NCBI RefSeq assembly: GCF_030036535.1
Contig: NZ_CP080388.1
Span: 806,001-870,000 of the forward strand
From: Agrobacterium cucumeris
GTDB taxonomy: Bacteria; Pseudomonadota; Alphaproteobacteria; Rhizobiales; Rhizobiaceae
Direction: 5' to 3'
Length of the DNA stretch: 64,000 nt
The notes under the pieces are model-generated. The model searched no databases and was not told where the DNA came from. It saw only the letters and a program-made list of their open reading frames with translations. Of the stretch, positions 26,788 to 36,119 are shown piece after piece (positions within the stretch are counted from its first letter, which is position 1; each line of letters opens with the position of its first letter). The position numbers and the translations under genes were made by a program.

Positions 26788-27189
26788 TTATTCTCCCCTC
26801 GCATCGTCATCATCGTCGCGGAATTTCTTTTCATAGGGCATCAGCAAGATCGCCGAGGCAGCGGCCGCCGCGCCGAACAGGGACGCGATGGGCACGACGA
26901 CCAGCAGCACCGGCACGACAGGATTTGCGGCCCGGCCGATCCGCGCGCCCAAACCGCCAATATCGAGAAAGATCAGTGCCGCACCGACGCAGATACCGAT
27001 CAAAACACCAACCGCCGCATTGAGCGCCATGAAGCGCAGCATCTGCCGATGATCTTGCTGCGCGGCCTCCGGTGTCAGCCTGGGTTTCAGGTTACGATTG
27101 CCGGATGTCTTACCGGAGCCAGGGTGACGCCGCTGCCGCAGCCAGCGATGCAGCCAATCCATATCGATCTGAAATATACCGACACCCAT
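26788..27189 (-). CDS. small membrane protein with two hydrophobic segments, unknown
   Basis: From the ATG at 27189 (GGAGGGAGG upstream) the product has 133 residues. A basic N-terminal half (WLHRWLRQRRHPGSGKTSGNRNLKPRLTPEAAQQDHRQML) precedes two membrane segments (MALNAAVGVLIGICVGAALIFLDIG and VVPVLLVVVPIASLFGAAAAASAILL) and an acidic tail. The second half looks like short inner-membrane proteins annotated as unknown in rhizobia. It sits 4 bp before pccA and 35 bp after kptA, so it may be cotranscribed with either, but nothing ties it to propionate metabolism. Confidence 0.65.
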   Translation of the reverse strand: MGVGIFQIDMDWLHRWLRQRRHPGSGKTSGNRNLKPRLTPEAAQQDHRQMLRFMALNAAVGVLIGICVGAALIFLDIGGLGARIGRAANPVVPVLLVVVPIASLFGAAAAASAILLMPYEKKFRDDDDDARGE

Positions 27190-27224
27190 TTCGCCTCCCT
27201 CCTCCATTATCAAACTTCACCCCG

Positions 27225-27785
27225 TCACCTGTCGCTTTCCGCTGAGGAATCCGCAGACACGGTCAGATAGGAAAAGGGCACGGCATCCGTCAGCCAAACG
27301 CCGTTATCGGCCAGGTAGAAACGGTAACCATCCGCAAACATCTTGGTGGCATCGACAATCAGGACCACAGGCTTTCCATGCCGTTGTCCGACGGCAAGCG
27401 CCGTCGTCCGGTCAGCGGAAAGATGAACCTGTTGTCTTTCCCCCGGGCGCAGGCCTTGCTGCAGGATGGAATCGAGAAAACGCGTCGCCGTACCGTGAAA
27501 CAATTGCGGTGGCGGCTCGGCCGGCGGCTGGCCAAGATCGACCTTCACGGAATGCCCCTGCGCCGCCCGGATGCGGTGACCATCTTCTGACAGCGTGAAG
27601 CGCTTCTTGTCGCTTTCGGCGACAACCGCAAGCAAGCCTGCCTCATCGAGCGGCGTGCCGCTCGCATTGGCTTTTGCCAGCAGGTCTGCGACATCCGCCC
27701 AACCCTGATGATCCAGAGTGAGGCCAATACTTTCAGGCGCATGGCGCAGAACATAACTCAGGAACTTGCTGGTTGCTGCCGACAT
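27225..27785 (-). CDS. kptA: RNA 2'-phosphotransferase, Tpt1/KptA family
   Basis: Tpt1/KptA enzymes remove an RNA 2'-phosphate by NAD+-dependent transfer, ending in ADP-ribose cyclic phosphate. The 186-residue length is typical. Motifs are [20 protein letters not shown] (first Arg and His), [18 protein letters not shown] (the R-x-x-QGH loop), [13 protein letters not shown] with the NAD-contacting His-Gly-Thr, and [14 protein letters not shown] with the third Arg. Bacteria lack the tRNA splicing that makes the yeast substrate, so its natural role here is open; it could act on 2'-phosphorylated or capped RNA ends. Lies between two small unknown genes. Confidence 0.92.
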   Translation of the reverse strand: MSAATSKFLSYVLRHAPESIGLTLDHQGWADVADLLAKANASGTPLDEAGLLAVVAESDKKRFTLSEDGHRIRAAQGHSVKVDLGQPPAEPPPQLFHGTATRFLDSILQQGLRPGERQQVHLSADRTTALAVGQRHGKPVVLIVDATKMFADGYRFYLADNGVWLTDAVPFSYLTVSADSSAESDR

Positions 27786-27820
27786 CGAATTTCATTCCCC
27801 GCTGGTGGATGACAGCACAT

Positions 27821-28198
27821 TCAAATTTCGAAAAAATTCTCGAAGGATTCCGGGAAGTTCTGGCGGGCGACGCGCTCGTCGATGACAAGCATCGCCTGGT
27901 AGGACAGCGGATCGAAATTTTTTTCCGCCGGAAGAACTTCGCGGCCGAACAGCAGGTTGAGACGGGCAGCGTCGAGATTACCCCGCTCGAACGGTTCCGG
28001 ACCGAAATGGTGCCAGAGCGAGTGCAGGAAGGCGGCGTCGATACGGTGTTCCTTGGAGTCGTCGCGCGCCCTGCGGGGTATCATCTTGATGGGCGTCACC
28101 CCTTTGGGGTTGGCGCGGCGGATGGTGAACTGGACGCCCGTGCTTGGCATGCCGGAGGGAAACCCCTTGTGTTTGGTCATTTCGGGCAGGTTCGCCAT
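27821..28198 (-). CDS. protein of unknown function
   Basis: The product from the ATG at 28198 (GGAAGG upstream) has 125 residues, soluble and basic in its first half: MANLPEMTKHKGFPSGMP, FTIRRANPKGVTPIKMIPRRARDD, then helical HRIDAAFLHSLWHHFG, and an acidic C-terminus. No motif points to a known activity. It is 35 bp upstream of kptA on the same strand, so it may be cotranscribed. An upstream start at 28255 would include residues encoded by the neighbouring repeat and is unlikely. Confidence 0.6.
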   Translation of the reverse strand: MANLPEMTKHKGFPSGMPSTGVQFTIRRANPKGVTPIKMIPRRARDDSKEHRIDAAFLHSLWHHFGPEPFERGNLDAARLNLLFGREVLPAEKNFDPLSYQAMLVIDERVARQNFPESFENFFEI

Positions 28199-28212
28199 GT
28201 CTTTTCCTTCCA

Positions 28213-28263
28213 GAAGCATTTTCAGTAAAAGCGGTTTTGCTTTATGTCCTGACAATGCGCAAA
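28213..28263. repeat. intergenic palindromic repeat, family A copy 2
   Basis: CATTTTCAGTAAAAGCGG, TTTT, GCTTTATGTCCTGACAATG repeats the layout of 21991-22045: same GTAAAAGCGG arm and same GACAATG tail, with a shortened right arm. It lies just upstream of the 125-residue unknown gene. Confidence 0.65.
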
Positions 28264-28320
28264 TTCAAATAATGGGAGCGCTTCCACGGTCCAATAAACC
28301 AGAAGCGCTCCAGTCTCTCG

Positions 28321-29214
28321 TTACTTGCCGATCTTGTCCTGCGTCTTCGTCTCGAAGTCGGAGGCATCGTGGCGTTCATGCAGTTGTTCGGACGGATCGC
28401 CCGAGGTCTTGTTGACGATCACGCCGCGTTTTACCGCCGGGCGTTCGCCGATTTCAAGCGTCCAGCGCATGAGGTTCTTGTAGCTATCGCCTTCAAGGAA
28501 AGCACCGGCATCACCATAGGCCTGACCGATCGCGATCTTGCCATACCACGGCCAGACGGCCATGTCGGCAATCGTGTATTCGTCACCGGCCAGATAACGA
28601 TTTTCGGCGAGATGCCGGTCCAGCACGTCCAGCTGGCGTTTCACTTCCATGGCGTAGCGATCGATGGCGTATTTGATCTTCACCGGCGCATAAGCGTAGA
28701 AATGCCCGAAACCGCCGCCGAGGAAGGGGGCGGAGCCCATCTGCCAGAACAGCCAGTTCAGCGCCTGCGTGCGGGCATTGCCCTCTTTGGGCAGGAAAGC
28801 GCCGAATTTTTCCGCGAGATAAACGAGGATCGAACCGCTTTCGAAAACCCGCGTCGGCTCTGATGTGGAATGATCCATCAGCGCCGGGATCTTGGAATTC
28901 GGATTGACGCCGACAAAACCGGAACCGAACTGGTCGCCTTCGCCGATCTTGATCAGCCACGCATCATATTCGGCGCCCTTGTGGCCAGCGGCCAGCAATT
29001 CTTCCAGCATGATGGAAACCTTCTGGCCATTCGGCGTCGCCAGCGAATAAAGCTGCAGCGGATGTTTGCCGACCGGCAGTTCCTTTTCATGGGTGGGACC
29101 GGCAATCGGGCGATTGATATTGGCGAACTGGCCGCCATTGCCCTTGTCCCAGGTCCAGACCTTGGGCACTTCATATCCGGCGGGGAAATTATCTGCAGAG
29201 GAATTTTCGGCCAT
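28321..29214 (-). CDS. yghU: glutathione S-transferase-like protein, YghU type
   Basis: YghU proteins are Nu-class glutathione transferases with disulfide-bond reductase activity. The 297-residue protein starts at 29214 (MAENSSADNFPAGYEVPKVW) with the long N-terminal tail of this class. The thioredoxin-fold half has LQLYSLATPNGQKVSIMLEE, GVNPNSKIPALMDHS and FESGSILVYLAEKFG, and the helical half has NWLFWQMGSAPFLGGGFGHFY. The thioredoxin cysteine is replaced by a Thr-Pro-Asn, as usual for the class. It lies between pccB and the unknown small gene. Its place in a propionate group may be chance. Confidence 0.88.
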   Translation of the reverse strand: MAENSSADNFPAGYEVPKVWTWDKGNGGQFANINRPIAGPTHEKELPVGKHPLQLYSLATPNGQKVSIMLEELLAAGHKGAEYDAWLIKIGEGDQFGSGFVGVNPNSKIPALMDHSTSEPTRVFESGSILVYLAEKFGAFLPKEGNARTQALNWLFWQMGSAPFLGGGFGHFYAYAPVKIKYAIDRYAMEVKRQLDVLDRHLAENRYLAGDEYTIADMAVWPWYGKIAIGQAYGDAGAFLEGDSYKNLMRWTLEIGERPAVKRGVIVNKTSGDPSEQLHERHDASDFETKTQDKIGK

Positions 29215-29316
29215 AAAACTCTGTCCTTGTGCGTTTCGGGAGGGCATCCGAAGGTCCGGGCGCCTGAACATCATTATAGTAAGGTGGCCGAAGCATTTTT
29301 CCAGCCCCGTAGCGGA

Positions 29317-30849
29317 TCAGAGCGGAATGGTATCGTGTTTCTTCCAGCGGGTTTCGACACTCTTGTTGCGCAGCGAGGCAAATGCACGGGCGATGCGGCG
29401 GCGCGAGGAATGCGGCATGATCACCTCGTCGATGAAACCACGTTCCGCCGCCACGAACGGATTGGCGAAACGCTCCTCATATTCCTTCGTGCGCGCGGCA
29501 ATCTTCTCGGGATCGGCAAGCTCGGAGCGATAGAGGATTTCCGCCGCACCCTTGGCGCCCATGACCGCGATTTCCGCCGTCGGCCAGGCGTAGTTCACAT
29601 CTGCGCCAATGTGCTTTGAGGCCATCACGTCATAAGCGCCGCCATAGGCCTTGCGCGTAATCAGCGTCACCATCGGCACCGTGGCCTCCGAATAGGCGAA
29701 GAGAAGTTTCGCGCCGTGCTTGATGACACCGCCATATTCCTGCGCCGTACCCGGCAGGAAGCCCGGCACATCCACCAGCGTCAGCAGCGGAATGTTGAAG
29801 GCATCGCAGAAGCGTACGAAACGGGCGGCCTTGCGCGAACTGTCGATGTCGAGGCAGCCGGCCAGCACCATCGGCTGGTTGGCCACAACCCCCACCGTCT
29901 GGCCTTCGAGACGAATGAAGCCGGTGATGATGTTGCGAGCAAAGGCCTCCTGCAACTCAAAGAAATCGCCCTCGTCGGCCAGCGCGTGGATCAGTTCCTT
30001 CATGTCATAGGGCTTGTTGGAACTATCGGGGATCAGCGTATCCAGCCGTGCCTCTAGCCGCGCCGGATCGTCATGGAACGGACGCACCGGCGGCTTTTCG
30101 CGATTGTTGAGCGGCAGGAAATCGAACAGCAGCCGCACATGTTCCAGCGTTTCGATGTCGTTTTCGTAAGCGCCATCGGCGACAGAGGATTTTTTCGTAT
30201 GGGTGGAGGCCCCGCCAAGTTCTTCGGCCGTGACGATTTCGTTCGTTACCGTCTTCACCACATCCGGCCCGGTGACGAACATGTAGGAGGTGTCGCGCAC
30301 CATGAAGATGAAATCTGTCATGGCGGGCGAATAAACGGCACCACCGGCACATGGCCCCATGATGACGGAGATTTGCGGAACGACGCCGGAGGCGACGACA
30401 TTGCGCTTGAAGACGTCGGCATAACCGCCAAGCGAGGCGACACCCTCCTGAATGCGCGCGCCGCCGCTGTCGTTGAGCCCAATCACCGGCGCGCCGTTCC
30501 TGACCGCCATATCCATGATCTTGCAGATTTTCTGGGCGTGGGTTTCCGAGAGCGAACCGCCAAGCACGGTGAAATCCTGGGAAAACACATAGACCTGCCG
30601 GCCATTGATGGTGCCCCAGCCGGTAACGACGCCATCGCCGGCGATCTTCTGCCCCGCCATGCCGAAATCCACCGCCCGGTGGGTGACATACATGTCGTAT
30701 TCTTCGAAGGAACCTTCATCCAAAAGCACGTCGATACGCTCGCGCGCGGTCAGCTTGCCCTTGGCATGCTGCGCCTCGATGCGCTTGACGCCACCGCCGA
30801 GCCTTGCCTCTTCCCGCCGCGTTTCCAACTGCTCCAGAATGCCGGGCAT
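29317..30849 (-). CDS. pccB: propionyl-CoA carboxylase beta subunit (carboxyltransferase)
   Basis: PccB moves the carboxyl from biotin to propionyl-CoA to give (S)-methylmalonyl-CoA. The 510-residue chain has a typical acyl-CoA carboxylase beta layout. The N-half shows [40 protein letters not shown] and [18 protein letters not shown]; the C-half has [44 protein letters not shown] and [25 protein letters not shown]. The oxyanion-hole Gly-Gly pairs are intact. GGAGGA before 30849 fixes the start. It is divergent from the pccR regulator gene with TTTGCAA-type sites between, so control by PccR is likely. Confidence 0.95.
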   Translation of the reverse strand: MPGILEQLETRREEARLGGGVKRIEAQHAKGKLTARERIDVLLDEGSFEEYDMYVTHRAVDFGMAGQKIAGDGVVTGWGTINGRQVYVFSQDFTVLGGSLSETHAQKICKIMDMAVRNGAPVIGLNDSGGARIQEGVASLGGYADVFKRNVVASGVVPQISVIMGPCAGGAVYSPAMTDFIFMVRDTSYMFVTGPDVVKTVTNEIVTAEELGGASTHTKKSSVADGAYENDIETLEHVRLLFDFLPLNNREKPPVRPFHDDPARLEARLDTLIPDSSNKPYDMKELIHALADEGDFFELQEAFARNIITGFIRLEGQTVGVVANQPMVLAGCLDIDSSRKAARFVRFCDAFNIPLLTLVDVPGFLPGTAQEYGGVIKHGAKLLFAYSEATVPMVTLITRKAYGGAYDVMASKHIGADVNYAWPTAEIAVMGAKGAAEILYRSELADPEKIAARTKEYEERFANPFVAAERGFIDEVIMPHSSRRRIARAFASLRNKSVETRWKKHDTIPL

Positions 30850-30937
30850 GTTTCCTCCATGCGTTGTCATTACGATCCATAGCCCAGAAAATAGTCGTCC
30901 AGAAGCCTTGATCGTGCGCGTATGCGTGCCATAAATA

Positions 30938-30968
30938 TTTGCAATATTAAATTTTGCAAAGTTGCAAC
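30938..30968. promoter_or_regulatory. PccR-type operator cluster upstream of pccB and pccR
   Basis: TTTGCAA (30938-30944), TTTGCAAA (30953-30960) and palindromic GTTGCAAC (30961-30968) lie side by side in the pccB-pccR gap. TTTGCAA elements are the known site type of PccR proteins. The last copy abuts the pccR ATG, so autoregulation and overlap with the start region are likely. Confidence 0.7.
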
Positions 30969-32387
30969 ATGGCGACGGAAAAACTCTTCATCGGCCGCAA
31001 GGTTCGCGGCCTTCGCGAAAATGCCCGCGCCACGCAGGCGCAATTTGCCGAACGGCTGGGCATCTCCGCAAGTTACCTGAACCAGATCGAGAACAACCAG
31101 CGTCCGGTTTCGGCCAGCGTTCTGGTGACGCTGGTGGAGAAATTTCAGCTCGACATGGCGGAACTGGCGACCGGCGAAAACGACCGGCTGGTTTCCGCCG
31201 TGCGCGAGGCGCTGAAAGATCCGCTGTTCATGAATTACGAACCGGGGCTTCAGGAATTGAAGCTGATTGCCCAGAACGCTCCCGGTTTTGCCCATGCACT
31301 GCTGCGCGCCCATCAGGCTTACCGGCAGAACAGCGAACAGCTGGTGCAGCTGGACGACCGGCTGGGCCGCGGCACCGCGCAGGTGGAAAGAACCCCCTAT
31401 GAAGAGGTGCGTGACTTCTTCCACTTCGTCGACAATTACGTCGCCGAAATCGACCTTCTGGCCGAGGAGCTGGCGCAGGAACTGGAGATAGAAGGCGGCG
31501 AGACCTACGGCATTCTGGCGGCGCATCTGCGCGGCCGCTACGGCATCCACATCACAAGAACCGAGGCGGCGGGCGGCCTGATACGGCATTTCGACCCTGC
31601 CGGCAAAACGCTCGCCCTCAGCTCCTACATGGCAGCGCCGACCCGCAGCTTTCAGCTGGCATTGCAGATCGCCCAGCTTCACGCCGGCGCTTCCGTAGAC
31701 AGGCTGCTGGCCAGCGCCGGTTTCCGCAATGCCGAAGCCGCGGAAATCTGTCGTATCGGGCTGCACAATTATTTCGCCGCAGCCCTCATCCTGCCCTATG
31801 GCCGCTTTCACCGCGCGGCGCAGGAGCTGCGGCATGATCTCGAGCTTCTGGCCGTGCGTTTCGGCGCGAGCCTAGAACAGGTGGCGCATAGGCTCAGCAC
31901 GCTGCAACGGCCGGGCTTGAAGGGCGTGCCGATCTTCTTTGCCAAGATCGACCGCGCCGGCAACATCACCAAACGCCACAGCGCTACACGACTGCAATTT
32001 GCCCGTTTCGGCGCGGCCTGTCCGCTGTGGAACATCCATCAGGCTTTCGAAAGTTCCGACAGGATCGTGCGGCAGCTGGCGGAAACGCCTGACGGCGTGC
32101 GCTATCTTTCCATCGCCACCCAGATCGAGAAGGCCGGTGCCGGTTTCAATACCGAGAGGCCGCGTTACGCCATCGCGCTTGGCTGCGAAATTTCCCATGC
32201 GCAGAATTTCGTTTATGCCGATACGCTCGATCTCGGCAATTCAGCCTCCTTCAAACCGATCGGCATTTCCTGTCGGGTCTGCGAAAGGGTGGATTGCGTG
32301 CAGCGCGCCGTACCGCCGCTGAAACGCAAACTGCAATTCGACCACCTTTCGCGTGGAGCATTGCCCTACAGCATCGCAGATTTTTAG
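30969..32387 (+). CDS. pccR: short-chain acyl-CoA metabolism regulator, PccR/ScfR family
   Basis: The 472-residue protein has an N-terminal XRE helix-turn-helix ([37 protein letters not shown], about residues 10-45). A long ligand domain of the IrrE-like/DUF2083 type follows, ending with a Cys-containing region ([20 protein letters not shown]). In related alphaproteobacteria PccR activates or represses propionyl-CoA carboxylase genes in response to propionate-derived metabolites. Position beside pccB supports that. The ATG at 30969 directly follows a GTTGCAAC palindrome and has no Shine-Dalgarno, so the message may be leaderless; an in-frame ATG at 30954 would overlap the sites. Confidence 0.88.
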   Translation: MATEKLFIGRKVRGLRENARATQAQFAERLGISASYLNQIENNQRPVSASVLVTLVEKFQLDMAELATGENDRLVSAVREALKDPLFMNYEPGLQELKLIAQNAPGFAHALLRAHQAYRQNSEQLVQLDDRLGRGTAQVERTPYEEVRDFFHFVDNYVAEIDLLAEELAQELEIEGGETYGILAAHLRGRYGIHITRTEAAGGLIRHFDPAGKTLALSSYMAAPTRSFQLALQIAQLHAGASVDRLLASAGFRNAEAAEICRIGLHNYFAAALILPYGRFHRAAQELRHDLELLAVRFGASLEQVAHRLSTLQRPGLKGVPIFFAKIDRAGNITKRHSATRLQFARFGAACPLWNIHQAFESSDRIVRQLAETPDGVRYLSIATQIEKAGAGFNTERPRYAIALGCEISHAQNFVYADTLDLGNSASFKPIGISCRVCERVDCVQRAVPPLKRKLQFDHLSRGALPYSIADF

Positions 32388-32401
32388 CCTTTGGAGCCCG
32401 C

Positions 32402-33049
32402 TTATGGCAGCGGCACCATGGCGCGACGCATGATATTGGCATAATAACCCCAGAAAAGCCGGGCGGCCACCGAGCGCCACGGCGACCAGAGTGTCGCCCG
32501 CTCCGCCAGCCATTTCGCCTCCGGCCTCACTTCCAGATCAAGCGCATGCGCCACTGCCGATCTCAGCGCCACATCGCCGACCGGAAAAATATCCGGATGT
32601 CCGCCGCAGAACATCAGATAGACCTCCGCCGTCCATGGGCCGATACCACGAAGCGCGACCAGCTCGGAAAGGGCAGTTCCCGGCTCCTTGCGCACTACGC
32701 CGTCCAGATCGACCTGCCCTTCCGTGACGGCACGCGCCAGCCCTTCCAGCGTCGTTGCCTTGGCACGGGAAAGGCCAAAGGTGGCGCGTAACTCCTCCGG
32801 TGCGGCGAGATAATTTTCCGCCGTAACCACGCCATCGGTGCCGGCAAGGATTCGCGCCCAGATGGCATTGGCGCTGGCGCGCGACACCATCTGCGAGACG
32901 ATGATGTGGGCAAGGCCGGCAAAGCCGGGCTCATGAATGCGCAGTTCCAGCGGGCCGGCTTTTTCGATGACGAGGCTGAGCGCGGGATCGAGGCGGGCGA
33001 GATGCTCCAGCCCTTCGTTGATATCATCCATTCTGGTAATGATTTTCAT
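32402..33049 (-). CDS. AlkA-like DNA-3-methyladenine glycosylase
   Basis: This small AlkA-type enzyme should excise alkylated bases such as 3-methyladenine. The 215-residue protein has the HhH-GPD core: FAGLAHIIVSQMVSRASANAIWARI, the hairpin LVALRGIGPWTAEVYLMFCGGH, and the catalytic Asp in PVGDVALRSA (Asp159). It lacks the E. coli AlkA N-terminal beta domain, like many short bacterial AlkA and AlkC-independent enzymes. The start at 33049 is preceded by GCGAAG; a longer frame up to 33217 overlaps the divergent gluQRS gene and lacks family similarity. Convergent with pccR, 14 bp apart. Confidence 0.88.
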   Translation of the reverse strand: MKIITRMDDINEGLEHLARLDPALSLVIEKAGPLELRIHEPGFAGLAHIIVSQMVSRASANAIWARILAGTDGVVTAENYLAAPEELRATFGLSRAKATTLEGLARAVTEGQVDLDGVVRKEPGTALSELVALRGIGPWTAEVYLMFCGGHPDIFPVGDVALRSAVAHALDLEVRPEAKWLAERATLWSPWRSVAARLFWGYYANIMRRAMVPLP

Positions 33050-33103
33050 CTTCGCATTCCGTATCCGTCCCACACGCAGCCGGCTGGCGGGGTGCTTTAA
33101 AAC

Positions 33104-34003
33104 ATGGCAGAAGAAACCATGCCTTCGCCTCTCCGTCAAAAACCGGTTTACCGATTTGCGCCAAGCCCTAACGGCCTGTTGCATCTCGGCCATGCGCTTT
33201 CCGCCTTCCTGAACCATGATATGGCGCGGGACAATGGCGGCCGCTTTCTGCTGCGTATCGAAGATATCGACCAGACGCGCTGCACACCGGAATTGGAGCA
33301 GGCGATCTATGACGATCTCGGCTGGCTGGAGCTAGCCTGGGAAAACCCTGTCCGGCGTCAATCGGATCATTTCGATGCGTATCGCGTGGCGCTGGACAGG
33401 CTGATCGACGCGGGCCTTGCCTATCCTGCCTTTCTGAGCCGTGGAGAAACCAAGGCGATCGTCAAAGCCTTCGAGGCCGATGGCGGGCTCTGGCCGCGCG
33501 ATCCGGATGGCGCGCCGCTCTATCCATCGGTGGACCGCGAAAGGCCCGAGGCGGAACGGGCAATACTCCTCGCCGCCGGTCAGCAACATGCCTGGCGGCT
33601 TGATATGGAAAAAGCGATCCGCGCCGCCGGCAGCCCCCTGTTGTGGCAGGAGAGCGGCGATGGCGAGACGGGGAAAATCGAGGCCCAGCCGGCACTCTGG
33701 GGTGATGTGGTGCTGTCGCGTTCCGACGCGCCTTCGAGCTATCATCTTTCCGTTGTGGTGGATGATGCGCTGCAGGGCATAACCCATGTGGTGCGCGGCA
33801 TGGATCTGTTCCACGCAACCACCATTCACCGGCTGCTGCAACACCTGCTGGACCTGCCGCAACCCGTCTATCACCATCACCGGCTGATTTTGGGCGCGGA
33901 CGGGCGCAAGCTTTCGAAAAGCGAAGGCAGCACCGGGCTTGCCGCCCTTCGCGCCGAAGGGGCGACGCCCTCAGATATCCGCCGGCTTGTCGGCCTCCTC
34001 TAG
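33104..34003 (+). CDS. gluQ: tRNA glutamyl-Q(34) synthetase GluQRS
   Basis: GluQRS attaches glutamate to the queuosine base at tRNA-Asp position 34. The 299-residue protein is a truncated GluRS catalytic domain with YRFAPSPNGLLHLGHALSAF (HIGH-type motif at 27-30), LRIEDIDQTRC, VVRGMDLFHATTIHRLLQ and GRKLSKSEGS (KMSKS-type at about 269-273), and no anticodon-binding domain. The zinc site of the E. coli enzyme (two Cys near residue 101 plus a third) is absent: the equivalent stretch reads YPAFLSRGE. Start at 33104 or an in-frame ATG at 33119. Its end overlaps the convergent yihY-like gene by 33 bp. Confidence 0.9.
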   Translation: MAEETMPSPLRQKPVYRFAPSPNGLLHLGHALSAFLNHDMARDNGGRFLLRIEDIDQTRCTPELEQAIYDDLGWLELAWENPVRRQSDHFDAYRVALDRLIDAGLAYPAFLSRGETKAIVKAFEADGGLWPRDPDGAPLYPSVDRERPEAERAILLAAGQQHAWRLDMEKAIRAAGSPLLWQESGDGETGKIEAQPALWGDVVLSRSDAPSSYHLSVVVDDALQGITHVVRGMDLFHATTIHRLLQHLLDLPQPVYHHHRLILGADGRKLSKSEGSTGLAALRAEGATPSDIRRLVGLL

Positions 34004-34888
34004 CGCCCGCTCGCGGCGAGCGCCGTTGCCGCCGATATTGCGGCGGATGATCTGCCGCACCTTGTATTTCATGAGTGCGGCATTGACCTCCGCACCCAGC
34101 ATGAAGATGACGCCGACCATATAAAGAAAAACCAGCACCACCATGACAGAGGCGAGACCCGCATAGGTCGCGGCATAATTGGCGAAGGTGGAGAGGTAGT
34201 AGGCAAAGATTGCCGCACCGATGACCCAGAAGATCATCGTCAGCAAAATGCCGGGCCAGACGTCCCAGATGCGCCGCTTGCCGGCAGGAAGCCACAGATG
34301 CGCGGCCACCAGCCCCGCCGTCAGCACGACGATGGTGCCGTAAAGACCGAGGTTGGAAATGGTGTTCAGCACATCCGTCAGCCATGGAAACCGCGCTTCG
34401 GCAAAGGAGGTGGCGACCGGCACGGCGACGAGCACGATGCTGATGCCGGTAAAGACCACCACCGCGATCAGCACATAAAGCAGGCTGAGCAGACGGGTAA
34501 TGTACCACCAGCGTGTTTCGGTGACGCGATAGGCGCGGTTCAGCGAAATTCTCAGCGCCTCGACGCCATTGGAGGCAAAATAGGCGGCGGCCAGCACCGA
34601 GATCGTCAGCAGTCCGCCGCGCGGAATGGTGAGCACCTGCTGCACCTGCGCCGCAAGCGGCCCGGCAATCGCTTCCGGCCAGGTGTCGAAAATCAGATGC
34701 ACCGCCGTTTCGGAAAACTGGTCGGCGCCCAGAAAACCGGCCAGAGCCGTGCCGAAGATCAGGAACGGGAAAAGCGCCAGAAGAATGGACAGCGCCATAT
34801 GGCTCGCCATCGCCCAGCCGTCGTCCTCGGCGAAATGGGAATAGGCATCGAAGGCAACCTTGCCTGCCAGGCGCACTGCGGCAACCAT
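33971..34888 (-). CDS. YihY/UPF0761-family inner membrane protein
   Basis: The product has 305 residues with about six membrane segments and the usual YihY landmarks: DDGWAMASHMALSILLALFPFLIFG at the start, RGGLLTISVLAAAYFASNGVEALRISLNRAYRV in the middle, WLPAGKRRIWDVWPGILLT, and SVMVVLVFLYMVGVIFMLGAEVNAAL near the end. Members were once called ribonuclease BN, but that activity belongs to another gene; their function is not established. GGAGG four bases upstream supports the ATG at 34888, with one at 34903 possible. Confidence 0.85.
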   Translation of the reverse strand: MVAAVRLAGKVAFDAYSHFAEDDGWAMASHMALSILLALFPFLIFGTALAGFLGADQFSETAVHLIFDTWPEAIAGPLAAQVQQVLTIPRGGLLTISVLAAAYFASNGVEALRISLNRAYRVTETRWWYITRLLSLLYVLIAVVVFTGISIVLVAVPVATSFAEARFPWLTDVLNTISNLGLYGTIVVLTAGLVAAHLWLPAGKRRIWDVWPGILLTMIFWVIGAAIFAYYLSTFANYAATYAGLASVMVVLVFLYMVGVIFMLGAEVNAALMKYKVRQIIRRNIGGNGARRERALEEADKPADI

Positions 34889-35069
34889 GTCACCTCCATT
34901 CATCGGCATTTCATTTGTAACTTCGAGCCGAATATGGGAAATCAGCTTTGCTTTGTACAGCGCGCAAACCCGTCTTTCGGTTCCCGCCGGGGGCACGAAT
35001 TTTGCGCAATTCAATTTTCGCGGGCCAGACCATCGGGCCAGAACACCATTCGGCTTTCCGGAGCGGCAG

Positions 35070-35903
35070 ATGTCTGAAAAACCCGTCATCATCATCACTG
35101 GATGTTCCTCGGGCATCGGCGCTTATTGCGCCGGCGCACTCCAGCGGGACGGCTGGCGGGTCTTTGCCACCGTGCGCCGCATCGTCGACATGGCCGCGCT
35201 TGAAAATCAGGGTATCGAAACCCTGATCATGGACTACACCAAACCCGAGACCATTGCCGCGCTGGTGGATACCGTCGCAGCCCGGACCGGCGGCCGCATC
35301 GACGCCCTGTTCAACAACGGCGCCTATGGCCAGCCCGGTGCGGTGGAAGATCTGCCGGTGGAGGCGCTGCGGGCACAGTTCGAAACCAATGTCTTCGGCT
35401 GGCACGATCTCACACGACGGGTCATTCCCTTCATGCGCAAGCGTGGTTCGGGCCGTATCGTGCATTGCTCCTCCATTCTCGGCCTCGTACCCTATCGGTA
35501 TCGTGGCGCCTACACCGCGTCGAAATTCGCGATCGAGGGGCTGGGCGTGACCCTGCGCATGGAACTTCAGGGCAGTGGCATCCATGTGAGCCTGATCGAA
35601 CCCGGTCCGATCACCTCGAAATTCACGGCGACGGCGCTTGCCCATGTCAGGGACAAGATCGATCTCGAAAATTCAGCCCATGCGGTGGAATATAAACGTC
35701 AGCTGGCGCGCATGGATGGCTCAGGCCCCGTCAACCGCCACAAGCTTGGCCCCGAGGCCGTTTATGCCGTGCTGAAACACGCCCTGACCGCCGCGAAACC
35801 AAAACCGCATTATCCCGTCACCGTTCCAGCCAAACAGGGTCTGTTGCTGAAACGGCTCTTGCCTGCCGGACTGTTCTATCGTCTGCTGCGCAGATTCGAT
35901 TGA
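35070..35903 (+). CDS. short-chain dehydrogenase/reductase (SDR)
   Basis: The 277-residue protein is a classical SDR: TGCSSGIGAYCAGAL is the NAD(P)-binding loop, NNGAYGQPGAV the NAG-type motif, and the catalytic Ser (HCSSILG) and YTASK (Tyr-x-x-x-Lys) are present. Absence of an Asp after the second beta strand (VRRIVDM) hints at NADP preference. Such proteins, often named after retinol or 17-beta-steroid dehydrogenases, reduce or oxidise many alcohols, so the substrate is not predictable. GGAG before 35070 fixes the start. It reads toward a small membrane protein gene 17 bp on and could share its transcript. Confidence 0.85.
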   Translation: MSEKPVIIITGCSSGIGAYCAGALQRDGWRVFATVRRIVDMAALENQGIETLIMDYTKPETIAALVDTVAARTGGRIDALFNNGAYGQPGAVEDLPVEALRAQFETNVFGWHDLTRRVIPFMRKRGSGRIVHCSSILGLVPYRYRGAYTASKFAIEGLGVTLRMELQGSGIHVSLIEPGPITSKFTATALAHVRDKIDLENSAHAVEYKRQLARMDGSGPVNRHKLGPEAVYAVLKHALTAAKPKPHYPVTVPAKQGLLLKRLLPAGLFYRLLRRFD

Positions 35904-35920
35904 GGAGGAGTAACCCCTAA

Positions 35921-36118
35921 ATGTCCGGCTTCACCAGTGTTCTGGCCCTTATCGTCATGGGCCTTGTCGTCATCGTGCTGATACGTGGCCTTTTCAACAT
36001 GCTGAAGGGACAGGACGCCAACCGTTCCAACAAGCTGATGCAGCTTCGTCTGCTTTTACAGGCCATCGCCATCGCACTGATCATGCTGACACTCTGGCTC
36101 ACCGGCGGCGGCCGCTGA
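35921..36118 (+). CDS. twin-transmembrane HIG1-domain-like small protein
   Basis: Sixty-five residues form two membrane segments (SVLALIVMGLVVIVLIRGLF and LLLQAIAIALIMLTLWLTG) with a short basic cytoplasmic loop (KGQDANRSNKLMQLR). This is the twin-TM form of the HIG1-like family, whose members bind respiratory complexes in mitochondria and some bacteria. GGAGGAG sits upstream. It is followed one base after its stop by the cobalamin adenosyltransferase gene, so the two are cotranslated. Confidence 0.8.
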   Translation: MSGFTSVLALIVMGLVVIVLIRGLFNMLKGQDANRSNKLMQLRLLLQAIAIALIMLTLWLTGGGR

Positions 36119-36119
36119 C

